Part shown: positions 8,406 through 17,879 of the stretch, in pieces
How the letters are laid out: every line of letters starts with the position of its first letter
Position numbering within the stretch: position 1 is the first letter of the stretch
NCBI GenBank assembly: GCA_026400755.1
Contig: JAPLOM010000012.1
Coordinates: 1-59,106 of the forward strand
DNA from: Alphaproteobacteria bacterium
GTDB taxonomy: Bacteria > Pseudomonadota > Alphaproteobacteria > CADEGL01
Length of the DNA stretch: 59,106 nt
Reading direction: 5' to 3'
Made by a program: the position numbers and the translations under genes
Notes under the pieces: model-generated
Database searches by the model: none
What the model saw: the letters and a program-made list of their open reading frames with translations, nothing else
Told to the model about the DNA's origin: nothing

Positions 8406-9202
8406 TGATGTCGCCAAATCTTGACGGCCGAGATTACCAGGATGCCGGCCAGCGCCGGCAACAGTACCGCCTGCGGCACAACGCCCAGCAAGAGGCCGCC
8501 CACGAAAGCGCCGACCAAAGATCCAGCGGCCATAATCAATACGAAAGTCTTGTTACTGGCGAGCACAGAGAAACTTTGATCCCGGCTATAGCGCGCAAAG
8601 CCCACAAGCATCGTCGGCAGGCTCACGGCGAGCGACAAACTGCCCGCGAGCTTTATCTCCGCACCGAATAGCAAAATCAGGGTCGGGATCAGCAATTCTC
8701 CGCCCGCCACGCCCAACAGCGAGGCAACGACGCCAATCCCGAAACCAGCCACAACCCCCGCGATCATCTGGGCGGCGCCGGTCAACACAGCCGAAGCGGC
8801 GGTCGTCCCATGGGCGAATAGCAGAATTGCCGCCATCGCCACCAACAAAACGGCAATGATCCGATAGAGCGCGGCCGAACGCAGCCGAACCGCCCAACTC
8901 GCACCGACCCAAGCTCCGGCCAAGCTGCCCGCGAGCAGGTTAAGGATTATCGGCCAATGAGCCGCGATGGTGCCGAACGGAATCGTGCCACTGCGAAAGA
9001 TGAGGGCGGACGCGACAACCACCAGGCTTGTAGCTTTGTTTACAATGACCGCATCCAGGGCCGGGAAGCGAAACAGTCCGATCAGCAGCGGCAGCCGAAA
9101 CTCCGCGCCACCCAGTCCGATCAGTCCGCCAAGCGCGCCAACAAGGCCACCGCTTCCAAACGCGAGTACGCCGCGGCGCAATGTTATTGGGCCCGCACTC
9201 AC
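8402..9202 (-). CDS. TSUP-family (TauE/SafE) membrane permease
   Basis: 266 aa, about seven to eight hydrophobic helices. GGLVGALGGLIGLGGAEFRL near the N-terminus and VVASLLGVAGGELLIPTLIL in the second half are the paired internal repeats of the sulfite exporter TauE/SafE family. Family members move sulfite, sulfonates or other organic anions; the substrate here is unknown. The start is GTG at 9202, overlapping the upstream TPR stop as GTGA, and the 3' end overlaps ispE as ATGA. The gene is visibly less GC-rich and uses codons such as ATA more than its neighbours, which suggests later acquisition. Confidence 0.9.
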   Translation of the reverse strand: MSAGPITLRRGVLAFGSGGLVGALGGLIGLGGAEFRLPLLIGLFRFPALDAVIVNKATSLVVVASALIFRSGTIPFGTIAAHWPIILNLLAGSLAGAWVGASWAVRLRSAALYRIIAVLLVAMAAILLFAHGTTAASAVLTGAAQMIAGVVAGFGIGVVASLLGVAGGELLIPTLILLFGAEIKLAGSLSLAVSLPTMLVGFARYSRDQSFSVLASNKTFVLIMAAGSLVGAFVGGLLLGVVPQAVLLPALAGILVISAVKIWRHQ

Positions 9203-10959
9203 CCCTTCTTGACCGCCGCGGTCAGGCCGCGATCGAGCTTGATCTTGATGTCGTCAGAGACGTCCTTGGGCGGATCGAAGGTCATGGCGCGGTTCCACTG
9301 GAAGCCGGCCTCGTCCTTGCGCCCGACGCGCCAATAGGCGTCGCCCAGATGGTCGTTGATGACGGGATCGGCGGGGCGCAGTTCGACCGCGCGCTCCAAC
9401 TGCGTCACGGCCTGGTCGTACTCGCCCATGCGGTAGAGGAACCAGCCTAGGCTGTCGACGATATAGCCGTCGTCGGGGCGCAGCTCGACCGCACGTTTGA
9501 TCATGTCGCGCGCGCGCTCCAGATTCTCGTTCTGGTCGATCCACATGTAGGCCAGATAGTTCAGCACGAAGGGCTGGTCCGGCCGGTATTCGAGCGCGCG
9601 CATCAGGTCCTTCTCGGCGCGCTTGTATTGCTTGTCGCGCTCCAATGCCATGCCGCGCGCGTAATAGACCGACCAATATTCGGGGCCGGGATTCTTGATC
9701 CGCTCGACGGCCTGATCGTAAGCCGCGACGGCGTCCTTATAGCGTTCCTTCTCGCGGTAGAGGTTGCCCAGGCGGAACGGCGCATCGAAACGCTCGGGCT
9801 TTTCGGCGGACATGGCCTTCAGCGCGGCCACGGCCGCGTCGAACTTGTCGAGTTCGGCCAGCGTGCGCGCCGCGCGCAGCCGCGCCTCCCAGCGGAAGGG
9901 CGAGGAGGAGCCGACCGATTCATAGAGCGGCCGCACCTCGTCATAAAGTTTCAGCCCTTCCAGGATCTCGGCCACGAAGAACTTGGCCATGTCGAGATCG
10001 GGCCGCACATGCAGCGCCAGCCGCCCGAAGATCAGGGCCATGTGGGTCTCGCCCTGCTTGAACAGGCTGAGGCCGATGGACAGCAACGTCTCGGCATAGC
10101 CGTCGCGCGCATTGCGCACGAGCTGCGGATAGGGCTCGGTTTTACCAAGGCGCTCAATCACGGCTTCGACCAGCGGCGAATCGGGATTGTCGGGCTGGAA
10201 GCTGCGGAAGACATCGGCGGCGCCCGCGCGCTCGCCCTGGCGGTCGAGGAACGACGCCAGCGCCTCCAGCGTACGGAACGAGACACGCGGCCCGGCCTCG
10301 GCAGCGGCCAGGTAATTCGTGCGCGCGGCCCCATCGCGGCCGGCCAGATCGTTGATATAGGCCGCCTGCAGCCGCTCGATCGGGCGCAGCGCAGCCGTGG
10401 GACCGAACGGCTTCATCGCGGCCAGCGCCGCGTCGGGGCTTTCGTCGTACTTCGCCCACGCGATCATGGGCGGGGTGACATAGCCGGACAGCCCGTCCTT
10501 GGGCAGCGGCTCGAGCCGCGCCAGGGCCTCGGTCCGCTCGCCACGCCGCATGGCGTCGGCCGCCAGGATCAGGCTGGCCACCAGCATCGGGTCTTCGCGC
10601 GCCAGGACCGAGCCCGCATAGGGCACGGCCTCGTCGATGCGACCAGCCGTGCCGTAAAGCAGCACGAGACGGCGCTGCAGCTCCAGGTTGCTGGGATCGC
10701 GGCGCAGCGCGTCGGCCATGAAGCTGGCCGCGGTGTCGAGATCGTTGAGCGATTCCGCGTGCCGGCCGGCCAGGTACGCGCCCGACAGCGTGTCGAAGCC
10801 GCTCATCGAACCCGACCCCGTGCTCTGCACGAACACGGGCGCCGCACGCAGGCGCGACATGGTCTCGACGGCCAGGATGCCGCCGGCCACGCCGATGACG
10901 GCGCCAAGCAGAACGAAGCGGAGAAGCGGGCGGAATCTGATCATCTTAGGGTCGCTCAT
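9199..10959 (-). CDS. Tetratricopeptide repeat protein with N-terminal membrane anchor
   Basis: 586 aa from the ATG at 10959 (MSDPKMIRFRP). One hydrophobic segment (LLRFVLLGAVIGVAGGILAV) near residues 10-32 is a signal anchor or signal peptide, so the body is probably periplasmic. The rest is helical repeats; the clearest TPR units are in the last third (FRLGNLYREKERYKDAVAAY, LNYLAYMWIDQNENLERARD, VDSLGWFLYRMGEYDQAVTQ, INDHLGDAYWRVGRKDEAGF). Proteins of this size and layout commonly occur next to ispE in alphaproteobacteria. The specific function is not known; TPR arrays usually serve as protein-binding scaffolds. A TTG ten codons upstream is an alternative start. Confidence 0.88.
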   Translation of the reverse strand: MSDPKMIRFRPLLRFVLLGAVIGVAGGILAVETMSRLRAAPVFVQSTGSGSMSGFDTLSGAYLAGRHAESLNDLDTAASFMADALRRDPSNLELQRRLVLLYGTAGRIDEAVPYAGSVLAREDPMLVASLILAADAMRRGERTEALARLEPLPKDGLSGYVTPPMIAWAKYDESPDAALAAMKPFGPTAALRPIERLQAAYINDLAGRDGAARTNYLAAAEAGPRVSFRTLEALASFLDRQGERAGAADVFRSFQPDNPDSPLVEAVIERLGKTEPYPQLVRNARDGYAETLLSIGLSLFKQGETHMALIFGRLALHVRPDLDMAKFFVAEILEGLKLYDEVRPLYESVGSSSPFRWEARLRAARTLAELDKFDAAVAALKAMSAEKPERFDAPFRLGNLYREKERYKDAVAAYDQAVERIKNPGPEYWSVYYARGMALERDKQYKRAEKDLMRALEYRPDQPFVLNYLAYMWIDQNENLERARDMIKRAVELRPDDGYIVDSLGWFLYRMGEYDQAVTQLERAVELRPADPVINDHLGDAYWRVGRKDEAGFQWNRAMTFDPPKDVSDDIKIKLDRGLTAAVKKG

Positions 10960-11010
10960 GGGAGGCTTAAGTCTATGCGACGGCGGCAAGCCCGCGCCAG
11001 CCGCGGTTGC

Positions 11011-12642
11011 TCACATATTGGGGTAATTCGGCCCGCCGCCGCCTTCGGGCGTGCACCAGTCGATGTTCTGGGTCGGGTCCTTGATGTCACAGGTTTTGCA
11101 GTGGACGCAGTTCTGGGCGTTGATCTGCAAGCGCGGATTCTCGCCGCCGGCATCGCGCACGATCTCGTAGACGCCGGCCGGGCAATAGCGCTGCTCCGGC
11201 GCGTCGTACTCGGCCAGGTTGACGCGGATGGCCACGCTGGGATCGCGCAGCTTCAGGTGCGCGGGCTGGTTCTCCTCGTGGTTCGTGTTCGACAGGAACA
11301 CCGAGGAAAGGCGGTCGAAGCTGACCACCCCGTCGGGCTTGGGATAGGCGATCGGCTTGGCGTCCTTGGCCTTCTTCAGGCTCTTGTTGTCGGGCTTGTG
11401 ATGGAAGGTCCAGGGCGCCTTGCCGCGGAACAGATAGGTGTCGAGCGCCGAATAGATGAGCCCCGCCCACATGCCCTTGTGAAAAGCCGGACGCACGTTG
11501 CGCACGCGATACAGCTCGTCCCAGATCCAGGATGTCTTGATGCTCTCGGGATAGGTGTCGAGCGCCGCGTCCTCGCCGCCGGTCGCCGCCTTGAACACGG
11601 CCTCGGCGGCCAACATGCCGGACTTCATCGCGTTGTGACTGCCCTTGATCTTGGGCACGTTCAGGAAGCCCGCGGTGCAGCCGATCAGGACGCCGCCCGG
11701 GAACACGAGCTTCGGGATCGACTGGAAGCCGCCTTCGTTCAACGCGCGCGCGCCGTAAGAGATGCGCCGGCCGCCCTCGAAGATGGGCCGGATCGCGGGA
11801 TGATTCTTGAAGCGTTGGAATTCCTCGAAGGGCGAGAGGAACGGGTTCTCGTAATCGAGCCCGACCACGAAGCCGACGGCCACCTGGTTGTTCTCCAGGT
11901 GATAGAGGAACGAGCCGCCATAGGTGGACGTGTCCAAGGGCCAGCCCAGCGTGTGAATGATGCGGCCCTGGTGATGCTTGGACGGATCGACCTCCCACAG
12001 CTCCTTAATGCCCAGACCGAAGGTCTGCGGATCGGCGCCCTCGCGCAGGTTGAAACGCTCGAACAAGGTCTTGGTCAGCGAGCCGCGACAACCTTCGGCG
12101 AAGATCGTGTAGCGCGCGCGCAATTCCATGCCCGGCTGGTGATTGCCCGTCGGCTGGCCATCCTTGCCGATGCCCATGTCGCCGGTCGCGACACCGGCCA
12201 CGCGCCCCTGTTCGTCGTACAGAACCTCGGCCGCCGCGAAGCCCGGATAGATTTCGACACCAGCGGCTTCGGCCTGCTGGCCCAGCCAGCGGCAGACATT
12301 GCCCAGGCTGACGATGTAGTTGCCCTCATTGTGCATCTGGGGCGGCGTCGGCAGGCGGATGGCGCGCGTTTTGGTCAGGAACAGGAAGCGGTCTTCCTTG
12401 GCCGGGGTGTTGAGCGGCGCGCCCTTCTCTTTCCAATCCGGGATCAGCTCGTTGAGCGCGCGCGGCTCCAACACCGCGCCCGACAGGATATGCGCGCCGA
12501 CTTCGGAGCCTTTCTCCAGGACGCAGACGCTGAGTTCCGCGCCCGCTTCGGCGGCCAACTGCTTCAGCCGAATCGCGCTCGCCAGGCCGCTCGGCCCCGC
12601 GCCCACGATCACGACGTCGAATTCCATCGCTTCACGAGTCAT
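11011..12642 (-). CDS. Electron transfer flavoprotein-ubiquinone oxidoreductase
   Basis: 543 aa. Takes electrons from ETF, which collects them from acyl-CoA and amino-acid dehydrogenases, and passes them to ubiquinone at the inner membrane. The N-terminal FAD site is [20 protein letters not shown]. The ubiquinone/FAD middle region includes [19 protein letters not shown]. The C-terminal [4Fe-4S] domain has the Cys pattern [20 protein letters not shown]. The frame is open further upstream, but the FAD motif must lie near the start, so MTREAMEFD at 12642 is used. It is followed at 51 nt by the TPR gene. Confidence 0.96.
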   Translation of the reverse strand: MTREAMEFDVVIVGAGPSGLASAIRLKQLAAEAGAELSVCVLEKGSEVGAHILSGAVLEPRALNELIPDWKEKGAPLNTPAKEDRFLFLTKTRAIRLPTPPQMHNEGNYIVSLGNVCRWLGQQAEAAGVEIYPGFAAAEVLYDEQGRVAGVATGDMGIGKDGQPTGNHQPGMELRARYTIFAEGCRGSLTKTLFERFNLREGADPQTFGLGIKELWEVDPSKHHQGRIIHTLGWPLDTSTYGGSFLYHLENNQVAVGFVVGLDYENPFLSPFEEFQRFKNHPAIRPIFEGGRRISYGARALNEGGFQSIPKLVFPGGVLIGCTAGFLNVPKIKGSHNAMKSGMLAAEAVFKAATGGEDAALDTYPESIKTSWIWDELYRVRNVRPAFHKGMWAGLIYSALDTYLFRGKAPWTFHHKPDNKSLKKAKDAKPIAYPKPDGVVSFDRLSSVFLSNTNHEENQPAHLKLRDPSVAIRVNLAEYDAPEQRYCPAGVYEIVRDAGGENPRLQINAQNCVHCKTCDIKDPTQNIDWCTPEGGGGPNYPNM

Positions 12643-12699
12643 CGCATTCGTCCGTTCATCGCCTTCACGACGCCCGCCGTCCCCGCCGGGCGGCCGGTA

Positions 12700-12716
12700 A
12701 CATAGCGCGTCTATGT
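12700..12716. promoter_or_regulatory. Short inverted repeat between ETF-QO and UDG genes
   Basis: ACATAG-cgcgt-CTATGT, perfect 6-nt arms in the 104-nt divergent spacer. It could be a regulator site serving either gene. No regulator can be named. Confidence 0.3.
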
Positions 12717-12746
12717 CCGAGGCACAGCGGATGTTAGGCTTCGCCG

Positions 12747-13652
12747 ATGCCCGCAATGTCCGACGCCGAGCTGTTGCGCCACCTCGCCTGGCAGGTCCAG
12801 GCCGGGGCCGACGAGGCCATCGGCGAGACACCCGTCGACCGCTATGCCGCCCGGCCTCCAGCGGCACGGCCCGCACCGGCGCCCGCGCCGGAACCGGTGC
12901 GCGCCGAAGCCCCGGCACAGCCCGCACCCGCCATCGCCACGGCACCCATCGCGCCGCAACCGGCATCACCACCCACGGCAGCCGCGCCCGCTCCGGCACC
13001 CGCGGCGCTCCGGCCGGCCGCGCAACCGCTGGCGGCCCAGTCCACCATCGCCGCCGATGCGCGAGACCGCGCCGAAGCGGCGCAATCGCTCGACGAGCTG
13101 CGCGCTTCCGTCGAAGCGTTCGACGGTTGCCCGCTGAAGCAGACGGCGACCAATACCGTGTTCGCCGACGGCAACCCCAAGGCCAAGGTGATGTTCATCG
13201 GCGAGGCGCCGGGCGAGGAAGAGGACCGGCGCGGCCTGCCCTTCGTCGGTGTCAGCGGCCAGCTGCTCGACCGGATGGCCCAGTATGTCGGCCTCGACCG
13301 CTCCTCCTTCTATATAACGAACGTCCTGTTCTGGCGGCCGCCCGGCAACCGCGCACCGACCCAGGTGGAGGTCGCCGCCTGCCTGCCCTTCCTGCGCCGT
13401 CACATCGAACTGGTCGGCCCGCGCCTTCTGGTCTTCGTCGGCGGCTCGGCGGCCTCGGCCCTCTTGGGCCGAACCGAGGGCATCGGCAAACTGCGCGGAC
13501 GCTGGATGACCTATGAGAGTCCGGGCCTCGCCCAGCCAGCCTCGGCGTTGGCCACCTATCACCCGGCCTATCTGCTGCGCTCGCCCGCGCAGAAACGGGA
13601 AGCCTGGCGCGACCTGCTGTTGCTCAAGGCCAAGATGGCCACGTTGAACTGA
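12747..13652 (+). CDS. Uracil-DNA glycosylase, family 4-like, with reduced Fe-S cysteines
   Basis: 301 aa. Removes uracil from DNA. The catalytic core starts after a Pro/Ala-rich linker (about residues 35-95). Motif 1 is [20 protein letters not shown], the middle block is [17 protein letters not shown], and motif 2 is [10 protein letters not shown]. Classical family 4 enzymes bind [4Fe-4S] through four Cys. Here only two of the expected positions are Cys ([13 protein letters not shown] and AACLPF); the Cys normally in NVxxCRPPGNR is Trp. From memory, a Trp at this position is common in alphaproteobacterial homologues. There is no KRRIH loop, so it is not UdgX. The gene is divergent from ETF-QO and nearly abuts the sigma gene (3-nt gap). 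Confidence 0.9.
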   Translation: MPAMSDAELLRHLAWQVQAGADEAIGETPVDRYAARPPAARPAPAPAPEPVRAEAPAQPAPAIATAPIAPQPASPPTAAAPAPAPAALRPAAQPLAAQSTIAADARDRAEAAQSLDELRASVEAFDGCPLKQTATNTVFADGNPKAKVMFIGEAPGEEEDRRGLPFVGVSGQLLDRMAQYVGLDRSSFYITNVLFWRPPGNRAPTQVEVAACLPFLRRHIELVGPRLLVFVGGSAASALLGRTEGIGKLRGRWMTYESPGLAQPASALATYHPAYLLRSPAQKREAWRDLLLLKAKMATLN

Positions 13653-13655
13653 CGC

Positions 13656-14918
13656 TCAGCCGCCGCAGGCTTCTGCTCGTCCGAGAAGGAAGGCCTTCTC
13701 GCGCGCATTGCGGCTGAGTGACGCCGCGCGTTCGAACTGGACCCTTGCTTCAGCCAAGCGCCCCGCGCGGAACAGAAAATCCCCCTTCGCCGCCGGCAGG
13801 GGCGCGTAGTCGCGCAACGCGTCGGCGCAATCGATTCCCTCGATCAGCATCAAACCGGCTTCGGGACCGAAGGCCATGCTGTGGGCCACGGCCCGGTTCA
13901 GATCGACCACGGGCGACGGCATGACCACGCGAAGCGCGTCATACAGCGAAGCGATCCGTTTCCAATCCGTGTCCTCCGCCTTGCGCGCGTGGGCATGGCA
14001 GGCGGCCAATGCACCCTGCAGGGCATAGGGACCGTCGGCACCGCCCAAAGCCTTGGCGCGTTCCAGAGCGGCCAGACCGCGGCGGATCAAAAGCTGATCC
14101 CAGCGGGCGCGGTCCTGTTCGGTCAGGGAAATGAACGAACCGTCGGCCGCCGAGCGGGCCGACAGGCGCGAGGCTTGGATTTCCATCAGCGCGAGCAGGC
14201 CGAACACCTCGGGCTCGTCGGGCATCAGGCCGGCCAGGATGCGGCCGAGACGCTGGGCCTCGGCGCACAGGCCGGGGCGGATCAGGTCTTCACCGGCGGT
14301 GGCCGCATAGCCCTCGTTGAAGATCAGATAGACGACCTCCAGCACCGAGGCCAGGCGCTCCATTCGATCGCCGCCGCGCGGTACCTCGAACCGCAGGCCG
14401 GCGCCGGCGATCGTCTTCTTGGCGCGGACGATGCGCTGGGCGACGGCCGCTTCGTTCAAAAGGAACGCGCGCGCGATCTCGTCCGTTGTCAGCCCGCCGA
14501 TCAGGCGCAGCGTCAGGGCCGCACGCGCCTCGCGGGACAGCACCGGATGGCAGGCCGTGAAGATCAGGCCCAGCAGTTCGTCGCCCAGATCGTCGTCCAT
14601 CGCCGCCTCGATGTCCCCGACGCTGGTGTCGCGTTCGTCCTCAAGGTCACGGCCGATCTCGGCATGCTTACGCGCCAGCATCCTGTCGCGGCGGAACCCG
14701 TCGATGGCGCGGCGCTTGGCCGCGACCATCAGCCAGGCGCCGGGGTTTTGGGGCACCCCGGTCTTCGGCCATTCGGACAGGGCGACGACGAGGGCGTCCT
14801 GCGCCAGCTCCTCGGCCAGGCTGACGTCGCGCACCATGCGGGCCAGGCCCGAGAGGAGTCTGGCCCGTTCGATGCGGAAAACCGTTTCGATAGCCTGATG
14901 GGTTTCGCTGGCCGCCAC
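13656..14918 (-). CDS. ECF sigma factor of the ECF42 type with C-terminal TPR-like extension
   Basis: 420 aa. Regions sigma-2 (ARMVRDVSLAEELAQDALVV, NPGAWLMVAAKRRAIDGFRR) and sigma-4 (LTLRLIGGLTTDEIARAFLL, AAVAQRIVRAKKTI) are clear in the first 190 residues. The remaining roughly 230 residues form the long helical C-terminal domain typical of ECF42 proteins, which have no separate anti-sigma factor. It lies 52 nt downstream of a DGPF-family gene on the same strand, the known hallmark of this group. The start is GTG at 14918, preceded by a G-rich ribosome site. Likely autoregulated through the promoter at 15388-15414. Confidence 0.93.
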   Translation of the reverse strand: MAASETHQAIETVFRIERARLLSGLARMVRDVSLAEELAQDALVVALSEWPKTGVPQNPGAWLMVAAKRRAIDGFRRDRMLARKHAEIGRDLEDERDTSVGDIEAAMDDDLGDELLGLIFTACHPVLSREARAALTLRLIGGLTTDEIARAFLLNEAAVAQRIVRAKKTIAGAGLRFEVPRGGDRMERLASVLEVVYLIFNEGYAATAGEDLIRPGLCAEAQRLGRILAGLMPDEPEVFGLLALMEIQASRLSARSAADGSFISLTEQDRARWDQLLIRRGLAALERAKALGGADGPYALQGALAACHAHARKAEDTDWKRIASLYDALRVVMPSPVVDLNRAVAHSMAFGPEAGLMLIEGIDCADALRDYAPLPAAKGDFLFRAGRLAEARVQFERAASLSRNAREKAFLLGRAEACGG

Positions 14919-14970
14919 ATGCCCCCATTAGGGAAGGGCACGGGGCGGAGCAAGCGGCGTTCTCCCGGCG

Positions 14971-15336
14971 TCAGGACGACGCGAAGTCGGCGGCCTCGAA
15001 CAGCGGACGGATCTCGATCTCGCTCGGCCCCAGCATCGGGTTGGGGCAGCGCTTCACCCACTCGACCGCCTCGGCCATGTCCTTGACCTGCCAGAGCCAG
15101 AAACCGGCGACCAGTTCGCGGGTCTCGGCGAACGGCCCGTCGATGACGGTGCGGCCCGGGCCGCCAAAGGCCACCCGCTTGCCCTGGGACGACGCCTTCA
15201 GCCCGTCACCCGTCAGAAGGATACCGGCGTTGGCCAGCTGTTCGTTGAACTTGCCCATCGCCGTCAGCAGCTCCATCGACGGCATGGTGCCCGCTTCGCT
15301 GTCCTTCGTGGCCTTCACCAGAACCATGACACGCAT
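14971..15336 (-). CDS. DGPF (YCII-related) protein partnered with the ECF42 sigma factor
   Basis: 121 aa ferredoxin-like-fold protein. It contains the eponymous DGPFAETRELVAGFWLWQV motif and ends in EIEIRPLFEAADF, both typical of the DGPF family. The ATG at 15336 (MRVMVLVKATKDSEAG) has AAGGAG nine bases upstream; the frame is open further but without family similarity. DGPF proteins are regulated by ECF42 sigma factors. Their biochemical role is not settled, though the YCII fold suggests a small-molecule enzyme or sensor. Confidence 0.92.
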   Translation of the reverse strand: MRVMVLVKATKDSEAGTMPSMELLTAMGKFNEQLANAGILLTGDGLKASSQGKRVAFGGPGRTVIDGPFAETRELVAGFWLWQVKDMAEAVEWVKRCPNPMLGPSEIEIRPLFEAADFASS

Positions 15337-15387
15337 TGTCTTGATCTCCTTTATCCGTGGAGGCCCCAACGGCCTTCCTGTGCATGC

Positions 15388-15414
15388 GACGAGCGGGCAG
15401 CCGCCGGATCGACA
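15388..15414 (-). promoter_or_regulatory. Candidate ECF42-dependent promoter
   Basis: On the minus strand TGTCGA (15409-15414) is followed after 17 nt by CGTC (15388-15391). This matches the published ECF42 promoter pattern, TGTCGA at -35 and CGA/TC at -10, as I recall it. It is 52 nt upstream of the DGPF start, giving a leader of about 44 nt. Confidence 0.65.
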
Positions 15415-15425
15415 TCCTGACGAAA

Positions 15426-15487
15426 CTTTTTTGCGAAAAAAGATCGGGTACCCGATCCTTCCCCAAGGGCAAGATGGGCGCGCGCCC
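15426..15487. repeat. Cluster of three perfect palindromes upstream of the ECF42 promoter
   Basis: CTTTTTT-GCG-AAAAAAG (15426-15442), GATCGGGTACCCGATC (15442-15457, perfect 16-mer) and GGGCGCGCGCCC (15476-15487, perfect 12-mer). They lie in the DGPF/lytic transglycosylase divergent spacer and could bind regulators of either gene. Confidence 0.6.
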
Positions 15488-15547
15488 TTAGGTACCGACA
15501 CTATATTTAGTAGGGGAATGATCCTAAGCGAGTCTGTGCCCACAACC

Positions 15548-15556
15548 TGTGGATAA
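15548..15556 (-). promoter_or_regulatory. Consensus DnaA box TTATCCACA
   Basis: The plus strand reads TGTGGATAA, an exact DnaA box on the minus strand, 54 nt before the lytic transglycosylase start. It is single, so it may regulate transcription rather than mark an origin. It could be fortuitous. Confidence 0.4.
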
Positions 15557-15610
15557 GTTCCCACCCAAATAACTTGCCAAGCGAAGCCGCAGTGCGTAAG
15601 AGCGTTTCCC

Positions 15611-17344
15611 ATGTCCGGGGGCTTCCGACCGATTTTGACCCGTTTTCGAGGTTCGCGCCTCGCGTGGTTGGCCTGCGCCGCCGCGTTGGTGGCCGCCGTG
15701 CCGGCCAGCGCCGGCATGGAAACCGCGTCGCTGCCGCCCCAGCCCACGCTGGAAGCCGACGCCGTTCTGCCGCCTGTCCTCAACGCCAGCGACCTGGCCG
15801 CCTATCGCCGGGTGTTCGAGTTGCAGCAGGCGGGCAAGTGGGGTCCGGCCGATCAAGAGTTGAAGCACGTCCAGGACAAGCGGCTGATGGGACATGTCCT
15901 GGCCCAACGCTATCTGGCCAAGACCTATACCCCGCGCTACGAGCAGCTGGCCGAGTGGCTGGGTCGCTATGCCGACCATCCCGACGCGGGCTCCATCTAC
16001 AAGCTGGCGTTGAAGCGCAAGCCGAAGAACGCCAAGGCGCCGCCCGCGCCGACCGGCGCGCAAGTCATCGAGGCCGCGGCCAACGCGCCGCTGACGCGCG
16101 ACGATCCGGGCCAGACCGCGATCGACAGCGACTTCGCCGCCGAACAGCAGGATTTGGAAGAAGCGGCCAGCGCCGACGTCCCCGACGATGCGGCTGACGC
16201 GTCGCCGACCGGCCACACCAAGGATGCGTTGACTCTGGCCGAAGGCACGGGCGGACGCTCGGCCAAGAACGTGACCACCGCCCAGTGGACGGCCGGCCTC
16301 ACGGCCTGGCGCCAGGGCCAGATGGACAAGGCCGCCGGCAGCTTCGAAGCCGTGGCCGCCACACTCTCAACCTCGACCTGGAGCCGCGCCGCCGGCGCCT
16401 TCTGGGCCTCGCGCGCCCACCTGGCCGCGCGCCGCCCCGAACAGGCCAGCGCTTGGCTCAAGGTTGCCGCCAAATATCCGCGCACCTTCTATGGCCTGTT
16501 GGCCCAGCGCTCGCTCGGCATGCCCTTGCGCATCGACTGGACCGCGCCGGCCCTGACCGACGCAGGCGTCGATGGGCTCATGTCCAATCCCGGCGGGGCG
16601 CGCGCCTTGGCCCTGATCCAGGTCGGCGACCGCGTACGCGCCGAGCAGGAGTTGAAGCTTCTGCGCCCCGAGGACGCCACGGCCGCCCGCTCCCTCGTCG
16701 CCATCGCGCTCAAGGGCGAGATGCCAGCACTGGCCATGGCGCTCGGCCGCCGCGTCGAGAAACTGGACGGCCAGCGTTACGAGGCCGCGCATTATCCGAT
16801 CCCCGGCTGGGTGCCGACCCAGGGCTATATCGTCGACCGCGCGCTGGTCTATGCGCTGATGCGCCAGGAATCGGGCTTCAATGTCACGGCCAAAAGCCAC
16901 GCCGGTGCGCACGGATTGATGCAGCTGATGCCCGCCACGGCCAGTCTGATCGCCCAGGATCGTTCGCTGAAGGGCTCGGACAAGCACAAGCTGTTCGACC
17001 CAGAACTCAACATCGACCTGGCGCAGAAATACGTCTCGCATCTTCTCGACCAGAGCCACGTCAACGGCGACCTGTTCAACCTTCTGGCCGCCTACAATGC
17101 CGGTCCCGGCAACCTGATGAAGTGGCAGAAGAAGGTAGCCTACGGCGACGATCCGTTGATGTTCATCGAGTCGCTGCCTGCGCGCGAAACGCGCGCCTTC
17201 ATCCAGCACGTCTTGGCCAGCTATTGGATCTATCGCTCGCAGCTGGGCCAGGACACCCAGTCCCTCGACCTGATCGCGGCCGGCCAATGGCCGCTCTATG
17301 CCGCGCTCGACGGCGACGGCACGATCCGCAATGCCGGGAATTGA
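15611..17344 (+). CDS. Periplasmic soluble lytic transglycosylase (Slt70-type)
   Basis: 577 aa. Cleaves the glycan strands of peptidoglycan, forming 1,6-anhydromuramic ends. The N-terminus is a signal peptide ([16 protein letters not shown]). A helical superhelix follows (about 40-390; [20 protein letters not shown]). The C-terminal catalytic domain has MRQESGFN (Glu420 as catalytic acid), [12 protein letters not shown] and [15 protein letters not shown], the three family motifs. The moaB start lies inside its last codons (14-nt overlap), so the two are co-transcribed although unrelated in function. Confidence 0.95.
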   Translation: MSGGFRPILTRFRGSRLAWLACAAALVAAVPASAGMETASLPPQPTLEADAVLPPVLNASDLAAYRRVFELQQAGKWGPADQELKHVQDKRLMGHVLAQRYLAKTYTPRYEQLAEWLGRYADHPDAGSIYKLALKRKPKNAKAPPAPTGAQVIEAAANAPLTRDDPGQTAIDSDFAAEQQDLEEAASADVPDDAADASPTGHTKDALTLAEGTGGRSAKNVTTAQWTAGLTAWRQGQMDKAAGSFEAVAATLSTSTWSRAAGAFWASRAHLAARRPEQASAWLKVAAKYPRTFYGLLAQRSLGMPLRIDWTAPALTDAGVDGLMSNPGGARALALIQVGDRVRAEQELKLLRPEDATAARSLVAIALKGEMPALAMALGRRVEKLDGQRYEAAHYPIPGWVPTQGYIVDRALVYALMRQESGFNVTAKSHAGAHGLMQLMPATASLIAQDRSLKGSDKHKLFDPELNIDLAQKYVSHLLDQSHVNGDLFNLLAAYNAGPGNLMKWQKKVAYGDDPLMFIESLPARETRAFIQHVLASYWIYRSQLGQDTQSLDLIAAGQWPLYAALDGDGTIRNAGN

Positions 17345-17879
17345 CGAGACCAGGGCTTTCCTTCCGGTCAACATCGCGGTCCTGACCGTCTCCGACACGC
17401 GCACCGAAGCCGACGACAAATCGGGCCAGACCCTCGTGGACCGCATCGCGGGCGCCGGCCACACGCTTGCCGCGCGCACAATCGTGACCGACGACGTGGA
17501 CAAGATCGTGGCGCAACTGCGCGCCTGGATCGCCGATCCCGCGATCGACGTGGTGATCGCGACCGGCGGCACGGGCGTCACCGGGCGCGACGTCACGCCG
17601 GAAGCCTTCGAATCGGTCTACGAGAAAAAGATCGAGGGCTTCGGCGAACTGTTCCGCATGCTGAGCTACGCCAAGATCAAATCGTCCACCATCCAGTCGC
17701 GCGCGACCGGGGGCGTGGCGGGTGGCACCTACCTGTTCGCCCTGCCCGGCTCGCCCGGCGCCTGCCGCGACGGCTGGGACGACATCCTGCAGCACCAACT
17801 CGACATCCGCTTCCACCCCTGCAACTTCGTCGAACTGATGCCGCGCCTGCAGGAGCATGTGAAGAAGCGGGGCGACTAA
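17331..17879 (+). CDS. moaB: Molybdenum cofactor biosynthesis protein MoaB/MogA family
   Basis: 182 aa. MoaB-family proteins adenylylate molybdopterin or bind it during cofactor assembly. Conserved elements: [20 protein letters not shown], the [19 protein letters not shown] loop that holds molybdopterin, and [18 protein letters not shown]. The start at 17331 ([12 protein letters not shown]) overlaps the transglycosylase by 14 nt. The stop TAA shares CTAA with the stop of the opposing gene. Confidence 0.92.
   Translation: MPGIDETRAFLPVNIAVLTVSDTRTEADDKSGQTLVDRIAGAGHTLAARTIVTDDVDKIVAQLRAWIADPAIDVVIATGGTGVTGRDVTPEAFESVYEKKIEGFGELFRMLSYAKIKSSTIQSRATGGVAGGTYLFALPGSPGACRDGWDDILQHQLDIRFHPCNFVELMPRLQEHVKKRGD

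Noticed and set aside
9628-12705. Open reading frame of over 1000 codons antisense to the TPR and ETF-QO genes
   Set aside because: Long antisense frames are expected in GC-rich genomes. The minus strand carries two clearly conserved proteins over the whole stretch, and the antisense translation has no recognisable motif.
12747-13652. UdgX (covalent uracil-binding) identity for the UDG
   Set aside because: The KRRIH-containing loop that defines UdgX is absent.
15548-15556. Replication origin suggested by the DnaA box and the nearby ParB-like gene
   Set aside because: Only one exact box is seen, with no AT-rich unwinding region or dnaA, hemE or parA neighbour. The ParB-like gene is 12 kb away.
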